NCBI RefSeq assembly: GCF_019175385.1
Contig: NC_083339.1
Coordinates: 26,813,637-26,877,636, forward strand
From: Lycium barbarum
Lineage: Eukaryota > Streptophyta > Magnoliopsida > Solanales > Solanaceae
Direction of reading: 5' to 3'
DNA length: 64,000 nucleotides
Position numbers and translations under genes: made by a program. Every line of letters begins with the position of its first letter. Position 1 is the first letter of the stretch. Positions 24,787-36,724 of the stretch are shown piece after piece. The notes beneath the pieces were generated by a model that was not told where the DNA came from, ran no database searches, and worked only from the letters and a program-made list of their open reading frames with translations.

Positions 24787-24950
24787 TGATAGACTATGTA
24801 ATAGTCTATGTAAATATTGTAAATATTCTCTTCCTTATGTATAGTAATTAGGTCCTATAATTTAGCCTAGTATCAATCTGATAGTGAGATACTTACTTTG
24901 TATATAATGACTTTGATACATCAATACAAATCACGGATTGATTTCCTACA
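24787..24950 (+). repeat. 3' LTR of the copia element (164 bp)
   Basis: Same ends as the 5' LTR and followed by the second TSD copy ATAAC. Confidence 0.95.
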
Positions 24951-24955
24951 ATAAC

Positions 24956-25322
24956 ATAATTTTTGAAGATTCTAGTTCATTTGTGGGTGAGGATGTCAAA
25001 AATGGAGTGAATTTAAAAATGGAGCGTCTTAGACCGCATTCCAACTATTTTTCAGCATTGTGCTTAGTTGATGATATAGAAATTGAATTAACCAAGGATA
25101 TGGAGGATTTTGGAGATGAAGAACGAAGCGTTTTCATTTTGAAGTTTGTCATGCCAAGAAGACAAAATGACATGTCTCACTTAAAGGCCAACAAGTGCAA
25201 AATGTGGTACCCGAGATTTGGCCTCTTTGCTATTCTACCACCGGCCCATGAGCGTCATCGTAATCTTGATTCAAAGTTGGGACGAAAATTCATATCCTCC
25301 AAGTGGAGAGAAAAATGGTAAA
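24956..25322 (+). pseudogene. Gag-like gene of the Athila-like element, 3' part
   Basis: Resumption of the gag-like frame after the copia insertion: an open piece of about 120 codons ending LGRKFISSKWREKW and a stop at 25320. The PRRQNDMSHLKANKCK stretch corresponds to PRRQND-like sequence in the minus-strand copy (14938-14630), so selection on this part acted before decay. Function unknown. The sequence is basic near its end and has no recognised catalytic motif. Confidence 0.6.
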
Positions 25323-26609
25323 GTTAACTCACGTCGTGCGATGGCGTTAAATGCGACGCTCTATGGGAGACAACCCATATTTCCTTAATTTTGTAGTTCA
25401 GTACAATTTTAATTTTAGATAAGTTTTCTTATATTATTTTTGACTAATAATCTACCAAGTTCATTATTTTTGGACTTCATTTGGACAAGATTATGGAGTT
25501 GAGATGTGAACGATTTTGCATTGCACAGTTTGTGCTAAAAAGCTGCAGAAATTGTGTCTAAATCTAAAGCCCATCCGGGTGAAAATTATAAAGGAATTGT
25601 TCTGCTCGCAGGTAAGTCCATGACACGTGTAATTCTATCTTTAGTATTCTAGGAAGTAGCATGTTCAGGCAATACAAATTGTGTTTTAAACAAACAACCC
25701 CACACATACGGACAAACTAAGGTACCTGAGTTGTTTAGAAAAGAATTTCACCAATTTCCTCTCTTGTAAGTCCCCCTACAACACAGCAAACACACTCATT
25801 CCATTCTCACTCACAACTCCACCGTAACTCCACCACCAGTTGAGGTTTTCAGTGGCGCTAAGGTAAGTTCTCTTTCCTCTCCCCTCAATCTCTCTATGCT
25901 TGCAGTATGTTTTTGCTTTTCCTTCCCTATGATTCGTTTTGATGCGCAGTTGAGAGCACAAATTGTGCGATTCTGGTTTTGTTGGTTGATTAATATGTGA
26001 CTGTGCTTCATTGAACTATAATTCCCAATATTTTGGGAGGGTTGATCACTCATTGTTGGTGCTGAAACTAAGCTAATTGTAGGATGCCTGCAACCTGTTC
26101 GATGAATTGTCTGAGAGACGATTTCATTTGCCAGTGAAGTCTGAGTAACCCAGCGCTATTAGGAGTTGATAGGGAAGCAATTGTTGGTGGAGATTGCCTA
26201 GGTTTGGATCAAATTAGGAGTTGTAACGTGCATCAACCTTTAGAGTGCTTGTGCTTTACGTGATTTTTTCTATGCGCACTCCAATTATTGCTTTATGTTA
26301 ATTGAGAAGCCTACCCTGTTCTGAATGTCGTTAATTGAGTTTGATCATTGGGACTTGTGTGGCGTTATGCTGATTTGTGGCTTCTCAATTCATTGATAGG
26401 ATCTTATGAACATGTATTTTAACATTCTAAAGTTGATTACATGATATGCAATTTTGTCACTGGAAATATGTGCATAGGTTGTGTGAAGCAAAACAATAAC
26501 GGTGCTTTCTTAGGTATGTTTCATCCCCACGAAGAGTTGGCTTGTATGGATATTCTCCATTGTGATGCCATTATGCAGTAAATGATTTAAAGTGGAGTAA
26601 TGAGTAGCT

Positions 26610-27161
26610 TACTACTAATAAAACAGGCAACAATCGACGGACTGCGTCGGTTTTTCAGTGAAAATCGACGCAACACGTCCGTCAGTTTACGTTACGTCGT
26701 CTTTCGAAAACCGACGGAATCCGTCGGTTATGTAAAAAAAAAAAAAAAATTAAAAAATCGAAAGACTCCGTCGGTTTTTTTATTATTTTATATAATGAAA
26801 TGTAGCAACTTGGAATCGAACCCAGGTATGTTCCTTGGCATTAAAGGGCTCTACATGTTTTTTGTTCAAATACTTACATTCATTTAATTTATACTATTTT
26901 TGCGCTCTAAATATCGACGGACTCCCTCGATTTTTTTATAAAAAAAATTAAAAAATAGAAAAAAGCAACTGAGTCCGTCGGTTTATTTTAGAAAACACTA
27001 TAAAAAATGATTATATTTTTCACGCATTTTTGCGCGAAAAATAACCGACGCAGTCTGTCGGTTTCCTTAAAAAAAAATTAAAAACATTATCGAAAAACCG
27101 ACGGAATCCGTCGTTTTTTCTGTCAGTTTTGCAGTCGGTTTTTGCCAGTTTTTTAGTAGTG
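26610..27161. mobile_element. CACTA-like (EnSpm) non-autonomous element, about 552 bp
   Basis: The right end, inverted, reads CACTACTAAAAAACTGGC; the left end reads TACTACTAATAAAACAGGC, so the first base is mutated. Repeated subterminal CCGACGGA/TCCGTCGG words occur near both ends (26634-26780 and 26915-27130), a familiar CACTA feature. The expected 3-bp TSD is not clean (CTT against GTT), and the exact left boundary is uncertain by one or two bases. No transposase is encoded. Confidence 0.7.
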
Positions 27162-28120
27162 TTAGTGCAATGTTGGATTGATTGGAACATGAGTTGCAGG
27201 AAACTAATTCTTTCTTTATTTGTGTTGGAGTACAAACTGAAAAGGGTTACTTGAAATGTACTCTCACACAGATGGCTTCAAATTAACATGGTACAACTCA
27301 AGGAGAAGCGAAAGATCTTCCCTTTATGCACTAGCTCAACGACATCATCTTTTCACGGAGTTCTCCTAACTTTTGCTTTAATTATATAGTTACATTGAGG
27401 ATAATGCAACATTTTTAGTTAGGGGCTGATACTTCATTTTGATAGATATTCTTGTGATGGGGTGTGATATGTCATGATGGATGATAATTTGGTAGATTGA
27501 CTTTTTTTTTTTTTTGAACGACTAGCTTCTTTAGTTTTTGTTAGGAGTAAAAGTGGTGTGGGATGTGATTTTTTCCCCTTGACCCATTTTTGGCTTGCTT
27601 GGTACCAACACACTTAAACCTGGGCATATGAAATGTTTTTTTTTTTTTTTAAGATTAAAGTAATGATTCTTGTTGTGACTTTTAGACTCAATGTTTGGCC
27701 CTTAAGTTCACTAGGTAGTCTCTTTAGGCTATAAGTGACTTTCTTTGAGTTCATTTGTTTCAATTGAATTTTGGATACATATTTCACTTGAGTTTGCATG
27801 TGCCATGTGTGGTGAGATTTTCGTGAGTTCTTTTGCAATATTTGTAGTCTATAACTTGCTCGGAATGTGTTTCAAGGCGAAATCCTAGACTAACTTGGTT
27901 TGAAAAATGACGTTAGGCCTTCCTTGGACCGTTTTTGTGCCTTAAATTGTCTGCCCTTGCATACTTTCCCTAGTCAACTCCTTTTGAGCCTTTAACCTTT
28001 CTTTGACAACTATATTACAAGTTTTATCATTTTGTTCTTCAATTGATCCATCTCTTAGCATCCTACCTCCCTAAGTACTTTAAAAGTGCAAACATAGGCT
28101 AAAAGCCCAAGTTTTTTTTG

Positions 28121-28142
28121 GGGGGGGGGGGGGGGGGGGGGG
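28121..28142. repeat. Poly-G run
   Basis: About 22 G residues preceded by a T run. Length may be inexact because such runs are error-prone in sequencing. Confidence 0.8.
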
Positions 28143-28969
28143 TTGGAAAATTGTGATGTGACAGGTGCTTGAATGGTGAAAAGGTGAGAAGTGAAAGAAA
28201 ATGAAAATTAAAAATTAAAAAAAATTGGACACTTCCTTGTTATTTTGAAAAAGAAAAGGGAAGGATTGATAAAGAATTGTGAATGAAGGGAAGACTAGTA
28301 GGTGAAATGAAAAATGAAGAAAAGGGTGAAAAAGTTTGAAAGGAAGTGTGTTTTGATTGTTGCAAATTGTAGTGCTTAGGGAGGTTTTGGGTCACTCTTA
28401 CCCAAATTGTGCCCTACCTTAATCAAAAGCCTACTTTACAATCCTTTAGGTCCTAATTGATTTTGAACCAAGTGTGTCTACATTAGTGGAGAAGTACATA
28501 AAGGGCAAGTTTATGGTACTACTTCTGTGCATTTGAACATCTTTGTGTGTGAGAGAGAGAGAGAGAGAGTTACTTTCCAATTGATAGCCCATAAGTATTT
28601 TGAATTGCATTTTATGAATTTGGGATTCTCTCTTGATTGTGAGAGCACATAAAAATTTGAGTGAATTTGATCCAATTTCCCATTGAGAGGAATGAACAAT
28701 AAAAGTCGTTTGTGATAAAGAGGCAAATTTTGAAACTTTAGTGTCATGACTTGATTGATAATTTGATTAGTTTGGTATTTGAACGCTTGAAAAAAAAATT
28801 GAGAAGTTGGTGATTCATATGTTTTGGATTAATTGTTAGTACCAATCAAAGTCATGTGTTTGTGCTTAGAGTAGACTTTTTGACTTGGTATGATATTGGT
28901 GCACTATTGAGTTGATTCCTTGGAAGGAGATCGTATGTTTAGAATTGCTTGAGGACATGCAATAATTTA

Positions 28970-28981
28970 AGTTTGGGGGTT
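28970..28981 (+). other. Polypurine tract of the Athila-like element
   Basis: AGTTTGGGGGTT directly before the 3' LTR. Confidence 0.8.
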
Positions 28982-30126
28982 TGATAAGTTGGTATTTTAC
29001 CAATTTATCTCTTCTTTAATCTTAAATTTTTGCTAATCTTGATTGAGAAAATAGTGTATTTAATATTGTTTACTTCCATTTTACAGGTTCTATGTGATTT
29101 AGAAGTGATCGGGAAGAAACCAAGTGAAAATGAGGCAAAAAAGAGCTAAAACGAAGAAAAGGAAAAACATGCTAGAAGTGCAAAAAATGGTCAGATTTGT
29201 AATTTCAAAAATCTGAAATTTTGAGGGTTGTTTTTGTCATTTTTTTAGTTGGGAAATTTGCGAATTATAAAAGTGAAGCTTGGGGCAAAATATTTTGATC
29301 TTTGGCCATTATTTCAAAAGGAGGAACAAGAAACTACACCTAGGGTTCGAAGATTTGAAGTACTCAATGAGAATTTCTTTACTCATTTCTTCAACTCTTG
29401 CTTTTATTGTATATCTAAGTGTGTAGCATTTTATTCTATCACTTTAATCTTGTTTATGCAAACATTCATATGTTAAAGTTTGTATTGAATCTCTTGTTTT
29501 GCTGATGTATTAAATAATATTTATTTCTAATGAAGTGTGTTAATGTTTCTTTATTTACTCTTCAAGCTTTAATGTCATTTAGTGGTTGCAAACATTAAAA
29601 GAAAGTAAGGGTTAGGAAAAGAGTAAATAGCAAGGATTTGGGGCTTTAAACCTCATCTAATTACTTGAGCTTGGAAGAGGATAGTTAACTTGAGGTTAAA
29701 TTGATTGTGCTTAATATCACACTCTAAGACTTGGAAAAACTTAGAGTGAAATTCATATATTTGGTTGGAAGACTTTCAATGAGATTTTAGAAATTATTAA
29801 CTATTAACATAAACTCACTCTTAGTTGTAAAATTGTAAATTACATTGGATCGTTACTTGAGAGTAATTTCTGTTGCTTTCCTTTGCTTGTGAGGCCATTG
29901 ACCACTTTATCCGCTTTCTAGTTAGTTTTATATTTGTTAGTTTTTAAATCAAAAAAATTAAATTTTGACAAAGTGTTTGACTTAGCGTAGTAGGTAATAA
30001 ATCCTTTACTTTCACAATCGCCTTTATATTGTTCCATGTGGATTCGACCCTGACTCATAGTTGGGTAAATTATATTGTGACGACGGTGTACACTTTCTCT
30101 TTGAGAAGTAAATTTGGACGTTATCA
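28982..30126 (+). repeat. 3' LTR of the Athila-like element (1145 bp)
   Basis: TGATAAGTTGGTATTTTACC to GGACGTTATCA, followed by the second TSD copy GTATA (30127-30131). The small ORF at 29249-29476 falls inside the LTR and is not supported as a gene. Confidence 0.93.
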
Positions 30127-30165
30127 GTATAGAACTCCATAGAGATTTCTGTTAAAAGGGTTTTA

Positions 30166-30298
30166 ATGCTACAATTATATCCAACTATTTGAATAAATAG
30201 TTTAGTTTTTGAAGGGCATAAAAGTCGATAAATATTGTAGGGATATTTTGGTTGTTCAATATTTAGCGAAAATTGTTCGTGCTTTTAATATATGTAGA
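30166..30298 (-). mobile_element. Helitron 5'-end fragment (minus strand)
   Basis: On the minus strand it starts TCTACATATATTAAAAGCAC, very like the 5' end of the Helitron at 61814. It is clearly homologous to 30940-31054. It was cut by insertion of the Athila-like element at 18034-30126, so the older continuation would lie left of 18034. The 3' end was not found. Confidence 0.5.
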
Positions 30299-30939
30299 AG
30301 ATTTGTGCTTAGCCTTAAATAGTACAAATAACCTCAAAAAGCTGAATTTCCATGACTAAATTAATATTGAAATTGTTTGCAAAATTTGGATTACCTATCA
30401 CCTTTGATTTAAATATTTAATTATTATTTTGTGTAGTGAAGTAGAAAACAAATTCAAAATGTATTAATCCATGTCAATACCTCTTGCTGTGATCCTGTGA
30501 ACACGCGTATTTTAAAAAACTTTTTTAAATTCCTACATAATTATAAAGTAAATAAGAAAACAAAGAAAAGAGTATCAATACCTTTGCGATTTTGGAAGTT
30601 CAATTCTCGCTACTACGTCCATTGGTTTTTTATTACACTGCAAACATTATAGAAGTAGTAATTAATTGGTATTTCTATCACAAGGTGTTTTGTGAAAGAA
30701 CATATATTAATTTCGTTTGGCCAAGAACATAAGGACGATAATTCCCGGATGTAATATGAATTTATGAGATATTTGTAAAATAAAAAGAATCCTGTTCACA
30801 ATCTAAAAGCATTTGTAAAAAGAAAAATTAAAGTTAATACGATCACTATAGAATTCTATGTGATTTAGGATAGTATTCCAAACGAATTATAATTCAAGTC
30901 CAATTGAAAAGTCATTTTGAAAAAGAATTCCATCTTTGG
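30299..30939. other. AT-rich spacer, possibly Helitron interior; no gene seen
   Basis: No ORF with recognisable domains. It lies between two Helitron-like 5' ends of the same orientation. Confidence 0.4.
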
Positions 30940-31054
30940 ACAATTATATCCTACTACACAAATATTTAAGGGCATAAAAGTCGATCAACATTTAGAGGAT
31001 ATTTTCATCGTTCAACATTTAGCGAAAATTATTCGTTCTTTTAATATATGTAGA
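30940..31054 (-). mobile_element. Second Helitron 5'-end fragment (minus strand)
   Basis: On the minus strand it starts TCTACATATATTAAAAGAAC preceded by A, as expected for Helitron insertion between A and T. It is a diverged copy of 30166-30298. The LTR at 31060 inserted five bases from this terminus. Confidence 0.55.
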
Positions 31055-31059
31055 TGTAG

Positions 31060-34000
31060 TGTAACGACCCGTTTGGTCGTTTAGCACCTGTGAACTAGTT
31101 TTCGCTAAAATACCCTTTTCGTAGTTTAAAGGGTGTTCTTGACTTGCGGGGATTGGTGAAACGGTAATTTAATTGGCGGATACTTTTGAAATATATTTAT
31201 TTAATGAGTATGAATAGTCTATTCAAAGGAATATTATTTGTACCCATAGAAGGTATAAGTTGGTAAATAAAGTATTTGACGGAGTGTTAAATTTTTATAA
31301 GTACACAAAGTGGTTAAGTGAATAAGTAAGGGAGAATGTAACAAACGATAATTTCTTATGGTGGATCTTGAGTAATTTCTGAATTTTAGAATTTAGCTAT
31401 TTTATGGGTTCATTTACATATGCCTTGATAATAATTATAGGTGTAGTACCTGAATGCTTGTAGAAAATTTATGTAGAAGTATAAATTAATTATATCCTAC
31501 AGGAAGGTGCACTAGCAGTAACTTTACATTGGGCATTACCCCACTTTTCCTAATAATTAGGTGTGGACTTTTACTTTAAACTAGGTGAATGTTTAGTGGG
31601 CCCCAAGCAATGCCCACTCTCAAAAAAAGAACACAGCACGTAAATTGACTAGAAGGGCATCATTCTTTTATTCACTCAAACCAAGTACAATCCCTAAAAC
31701 ATATAGGTGGCGGCTTGAAAAAGGATAGTGAAGGCAGACTTTAAGAATTGCAATTATTTTCCTTTTTTCCTGTACAGTGGTGATTTTGGCCTCAGATACA
31801 AACTTCTTAACCTCATTTATCTTGAAAGCTGAAGTTTAGATTTCAAGTATATAGTGTTACTTCTAAAAGTGTATTTTCTAAACCTTAATAATCTGCCATT
31901 AATTCCTGGAATGGAAGGGAGGACAAAATCTGTGACATATTGGTGCCTCGCAAACACGCATATGTTCTTCTTTTTTCATCATTTCTGAAATATGCTTTAA
32001 AATACCAAGAGAACCATTAAGATGTTATCCTCACATGATCATTCTCGTCTTTATTGCGTTTTTGATACTTAAACAGATTTTTATATTTTTTTTACATAAT
32101 GATAGATATATAGCCATTAGGATTGTCGGACCACTGTAGCAACGAAAAAGGAGTAATTTTATTTGGCAAAATTGTGAAAGTACCTTTATGATTAATATAG
32201 TATGAAGCCTAGGTATAATTTTCCATGTTTTAATTACGCCACGTGCGGTAGGGAAACTTCAATATTTTCTTTAAAGACTTAAAATAGGTGCTCTAACCTA
32301 CCATTATGATAGGAGTAATGATTGAGCAAAATATATTAGGTTAACGTATGACTTTTGGATCTGCATATTTTTTTATGGAGATTGTGTGCACTATGACAAA
32401 GTGATTTGGTACATTTGCTTTATATTTCATGTATTTGACTATTATTCTCTTCTTGATAATTAAAACATGCTCAAATCTACTTTTAAATATTTCAAACAGG
32501 ACCTTCCGTTAAGCAGGAAAAAAAATAGATAGGAACATTATACAATATGGAAAAAATCAACTGGGAGAAGTTATACAAAATAAAGCATTATTACTAACTC
32601 CCAAATAATTTCATATGGTAGTGTTTTTGTTAAAGTTAAGGATTTATGGTTCCTTTATATTGGTTTAAGGGTTGCCCGCTGTTTCTTTAAATAATAAAAA
32701 CTACTTCTGCTTTCGTCGATCACTGTGTCCAAAAGAATTGCTTCTGATTTCGTCCTTCACTTAGTGCATTAGGTTGCAGCGTTAAATTTTAATATATTGG
32801 ATATATATAATTGCATATAGCTGTATTAGATTATATGAACACCTTCAAGTTCTTGGTATTTGAGGTATGAAAAATGGTATTGTAATTCTAAAAATTTTGG
32901 GAATTGAAGGTTTTGAGCCCTAGCCTTAAGAAGGGAGAATCAATGATTTGAGAGTCCATTGTGGATGAAATTGACTAATTTTCTGGATATATGACCCTTA
33001 GGTTATGGGTGGAATGATTTTTCAATAAAATTCCAATTTTGCCTTTCTGAGGATCACTTTTCAGGGCACGTTTTGGGGTTTCGAATATAAGTATAGCAGT
33101 ATGGGTGTTCTTAGATTCGTATTCTAATGTAGATTATATATTTGATAGACTTTGTCCGTTCGGAAGCACTTCAGAAGGGAAAAGCTTTGGCGTGAGAGTT
33201 CGTGGCACCTGTTCGGCATTGAGGTAGGTTATGGTCTACTTTAGTTAGACTCTGATTAGAGAATCGTATGTAGTTGTAGAAAGTGACGGGGATTCCAATT
33301 AGGTTGGCTCTGTCACCTGTTATGTGGGTTGGTCGCCATATGTGTTATTTTCTGTGATTATCACCTGTTTGTACCTCTGTCATATACTAGCTCCCTCATC
33401 ATACGAAAAGGAATGATAACATTAATATGACTTGTATTTGTTGATTGTACATTGGTGATATTGTTGAGACTGATATCATGCATGACATGCTTTCCATATT
33501 ATTCTTGTGATGATGGTGAGCTAAGTGATTGAGAGTGATTGAAAGCCTCCGAGGTTTCTGCCGGAGAGCATGAGTGGTACATGGACTTCGCGGGTCCCCC
33601 ATGGGTCATGGCTTTGAGGCACTGCCCTTAGCATGTGTGTACGAGAGTGGAGTGAGAGAGGTGACTGTTGCATTGCATTGCATTCATTCACTTATACATT
33701 TGACTGATCATCTGGTGAACTATATCTGTCTTGGTTGATCTCATGATTCCTTTACACTTTACTTGTATATTAGATGTGACCATACCTGTTTGCTCTATGT
33801 GCTACTTGTTAGTTTCCACTTCTTTATGTGTTATCTAATCATTGTCGGCCTATGATGCTTACCGGTACCAGTGTTGTACTGATACTACTCTTACTGCACT
33901 TTTGTTGAGTGCAGAGTACGATCCAGGCTCCAGTTCTACACCCCGTGGTTGATACGCGAGGGTGACATCTTTCAGTCATTCAGGGTGAGCTACTTGGTTA

Positions 34001-34289
34001 TCCGTGGCCTCTGAAGGACCTCCTCTATTTATTTCTGTTTTTGTATTCCACAGACAATATGTAGCCTTCGGGTATTTTCAGACTTATATTCCGTATTATG
34101 TTAGCGCTCTTGTACCCTTTAACCAGATTTTGGGGTTGTCGTGACATTTCTAGTTATGATAAGTATTTAAGACTTGATAACTTATTCTTATTAGATTTTA
34201 CGCTTATTTAACTTGTCATTAGTAATGTGGTTCGCCTACTCGGAGGGATAGTGTAGGTGCCACCACGACTCGCGAATTGGGTCGTGACA
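31060..34289 (+). repeat. 5' LTR of the third gypsy element (3230 bp)
   Basis: TGTAACGACCC to GGGTCGTGACA. A donor-like GAGGTAGGTTATGG near 33219 and a CAGTGTTGTACTG hairpin-like sequence near 33869 hold the same relative places as the conserved blocks in the other LTRs. No supported gene; ORFs within it lack domains. Confidence 0.88.
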
Positions 34290-34717
34290 AGTTTGTATCA
34301 GAGCCAGGTTTATTGGCCCTTTTGAGATTCTTCGTCGTGTTGGCGAGGTGGCATATGAGTTAGCTTTGCCACCAGGTTTGGCAGGTGTTCATCCGGTATT
34401 ACATCTTTCCATGCTGAAGAAGTACCATTCAAATGGGTCTTATATCATTAGGTGGGATTCAGTATTATTTGATCAGAATCTGTCCTTCGAGGAAGAGCCG
34501 GTAGCAATCTTGGATAGGCAAGTGAGAAAGTTGAGGTCCAAGGAAATTACTTCAGTCAAGGTGCAGTGGAAGCACCGTCCGGTTTAAGAGGCTACTTGGG
34601 ACACCGAGGCGGACATGCAGAGTAGATATCCTCAGTTGTTCGACAATTCAGGTACCTATTTTTCTCCACCTTTACCCTTGTCGCTTGAGGACGAGCGATT
34701 GTTTGATTGGTATCTGA
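34290..34717 (+). pseudogene. Deleted interior: primer site fused to the pol C-terminus
   Basis: TTTGTATCAGAGCC, a degenerate iMet-type primer site, follows the LTR. Within about 15 bases the sequence becomes the integrase C-terminal region, with VAYELALPPGLAGVHPV (in the piece starting 34348), LDRQVRKLRSKE and, after a stop at 34585, a chromodomain-like end RYPQLF. The rest of gag and pol is absent. Before the next LTR lies a hairpin (34681-34698) but no good polypurine tract. Such a precise collapse suggests an internal deletion in one element, not a separate gene. Confidence 0.8.
34681..34698 (+). other. Hairpin with GAGGAC loop before the 3' LTR
   Basis: CGCTT, loop GAGGAC, GAGCG (34682-34697), one T-G wobble. 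Loop identical to that of 6488-6507 read as CATTC/GAGGAC/GAATG, but with different stem arms. Confidence 0.7.
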
Positions 34718-35775
34718 TATAACGACCCGTTTGGTCGTTTAGCACCTGTGAACTCGTTTTCGCTAAAATACCTTTTTCGTAGTTTAAAGGGTATTCTTGA
34801 CTTGCGGAAATTCGTGGCACGGTAATTTAATTGGCGGATACTTTTGAAATATATTTATTTAATGAGTATGAATAGTCTATTCAAAGGAATATTATTTGTA
34901 CCCATAGAAGGTATAAGTTGGTAAATAAAGTATTTGACGGAGAGTTAAAGTTTTATAAGTACACAAAGTGGTTAAGTGAATAAGTAAGGGAGAATGTAAC
35001 AAACGATAATTTCTTATGGTGGATCTTGAGTAATTTCTGAATTTTAGAATTTAACTATTTTATGGGTTCATTTACGTATGCCTTGATAATAATTATAGGT
35101 GCAGTACCTGAATACTTGTAGAAAATTTATGTAGAAGTATAAATTAATTATATCCTACAGGAAGGTGCACTAACAGTAACTTTACATTGGGCATTACCCC
35201 ACTTTTTCTAATAATTAGGTGTGGACTTTTACTTTAGACTAGGTGAATGTTTAGTGGGCCCCAAGCAATGCCCACTCTCAAAGAACACAGCACGTAAATT
35301 GATTAGAAGGGCATCATTCTTTCATTCACTCAAACCAAGTACAATCCGTAAAACATATAGGTGGCGGCTTGAAAAAGGATAGTGCAGGCAGAGTTTAAGA
35401 ATTGCAATTATTTTTCCTTTTTCCCTTTACAGTGGTGATTTTGGCCTCAGGTACAAACTTCTTAACCTCATTTATCTTGAAAGCTGAAGTTTAGATTTCA
35501 AGTATATAGTGTTACTTCTAAAAGTGTATTTTCTAAACCTTAATAATCTGCCATTAATTCCTGGAATGGAAGGGAGGACAAAATCTGTGACATATTGGTG
35601 CCTCGCAAACACACATATGTTCTTCTTTTTTCATCATTTCTGAAATATGCTTTAAAATACCAAGAGAAACATTAAGATGTTATCCTCACATGATCATTCT
35701 CGTCTTTATTGCGTTTTTGATACTTAAACAGATTTTTATATTTTTTTTACATAATGATAGATATATAGCCATTAG
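34718..35775 (+). repeat. First part of the split 3' LTR of the third gypsy element
   Basis: Collinear with 31060-32117 of the 5' LTR with few differences; the expected starting TG has become TA. It ends at an abrupt junction with pol sequence of another family. Confidence 0.88.
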
Positions 35776-36302
35776 ATCGGTTGCTAGCGGCTCAAAGTCG
35801 TCAAAAGTCCTATGCGGATAATCGTCGAAGAGACTTAGAGTTCGAAGTGAAAGATTGGGTATTCTTGAAAGTGTCGCCGATGAAGGGCGTAATGAGATTT
35901 GGCAAAAAGGGGAAGCTCAGTCCCCGGTATATTGGGCCATACGAAGTTGTACGCAAGATAGGCAAAGTGACCTATAAGTTAAATCTACCTCCAGACTTGG
36001 AGTCCGTTCATCCAGTATTTCATGTTTCGATGCTTCGGAAATGTGTTGGAGATCCTACTAGGATCGTCCCAGTGAATGATGTGCAAGTAACAGAGAAATT
36101 GACTTATGAAGAGATACCCATTGCCATGCTAGATAGACAAGTACGAAGACTTAGAAACAAAAAAGTGGCCTCAGTTAAGGTCTTATGGAGGAACAACAAT
36201 CGAGAGGAAATGACGTGGGAAGCAGAAGAGAGTATGCGATCCAAATACCCACATCTATTTCAGCCCTTGGAAGAAGTACAATATGAGACGTCGAGATCAT
36301 AA
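35776..36302 (+). pseudogene. Pol C-terminal fragment of the tandem gypsy array (upstream unit)
   Basis: Nearly identical to 43484-44010 of the full element. It begins abruptly within the spacer after integrase ([13 protein letters not shown]) and continues through [20 protein letters not shown] and the chromodomain-like [12 protein letters not shown]...[12 protein letters not shown]. It stays open to the stop at 36300, ending YPHLFQPLEEVQYETSRS. The downstream copy has a stop at the Gln after HLF, so this copy has the more complete C-terminus. It leads directly into the hairpin, polypurine tract and LTR at 36506, so it is the 3' end of a second element sharing that LTR. Confidence 0.85.
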
Positions 36303-36469
36303 GGTATGCATGTTTTCCTTTTATGGTTTTGGGTCGTGTGTGGACAATTTTTATGTTATTATGTAGTGGCCCTGTGTGGCATCGATATTATGGGTTGTTG
36401 TGGCAGGATGACAGTGCCATAATGTAGGGGAAACTCTGGAGAAATTTTTATAGAATCCCCGAAGACTTT

Positions 36470-36489
36470 AACATTCAAGGACGAATGTT
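36470..36489 (+). other. Hairpin 5' of the polypurine tract (upstream unit)
   Basis: AACATTCA AGGA CGAATGTT: as at 6488-6507 but with one arm base changed (position 36477), leaving one mismatch. Confidence 0.75.
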
Positions 36490-36724
36490 CTTAAGGGGGG
36501 GAGAATGTTACACCTCGGAAAATTTTCCGTTGGTACGCAAGAGAATGAACTAGTGATGAATATGAGTGCATGATGTCCATGAGCAAGAAACGACGTTTGA
36601 TGACCTTAGGCGAGATTTCGAAAGTATCCGATGTGAGACGAGGAAGTTGGCTAAGTTAAGATGAGATACAAGGTGAGCAATGCATGTGCATAGACGGGGG
36701 TGATTAAAATGAGAAGTCTAAGAA

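Larger units (their letters stand above)
20287..24950 (+). mobile_element. Ty1/copia retrotransposon with short LTRs, nested in the Athila-like element
   Basis: LTRs are 164 bp each (20287-20450 and 24787-24950) and differ at three positions by direct comparison. A perfect 5-bp TSD ATAAC lies at 20282-20286 and 24951-24955. A primer-binding site follows the 5' LTR directly. The domain order protease, integrase, RT, RNase H identifies copia. Very short LTRs and the gag start suggest the Ale/Retrofit lineage (from memory of the lineage). It splits the gag-like gene of its host element, so it inserted later. Confidence 0.95.
25323..28969 (+). other. Long non-coding interior of the Athila-like element, with captured-looking sequence
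   Basis: No element protein is encoded. At 25700-25960 there is a pyrimidine-rich, leader-like stretch ending GCTAAGGTAAGTTC, a strong splice-donor match. Another donor-like CAGGTAAGTCC lies at 25609-25619. A possible acceptor followed by an open stretch is at 27196-27290. These resemble the first exons and introns of a plant gene and may be captured host DNA. A G-run (28121-28142) and a GA repeat (28553-28569) are also present. The CACTA-like element occupies 26610-27161. Confidence 0.4.
18034..30126 (+). mobile_element. Athila-like LTR retrotransposon (probably non-autonomous) with nested insertions
   Basis: Both LTRs are present (18034-19209 and 28982-30126). A perfect 5-bp TSD GTATA flanks it (18029-18033 and 30127-30131). 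It has a tRNA-Asp-type primer-binding site and a GTTTGGGGGTT polypurine tract. The only coding sequence of its own is gag-like (about 19389-20286 plus 24951-25322). It is interrupted by a copia element (20287-24950) and a CACTA-like element (26610-27161). Removing these leaves about 6.9 kb without protease, RT or integrase, which fits a non-autonomous (LARD-like) derivative. The family name is inferred from primer type, LTR ends and layout. Confidence 0.85.

Noticed and set aside
26640..27130. Hairpin-rich region as a microRNA precursor
   Set aside because: The CCGACGGA/TCCGTCGG words are better explained as CACTA subterminal repeats.
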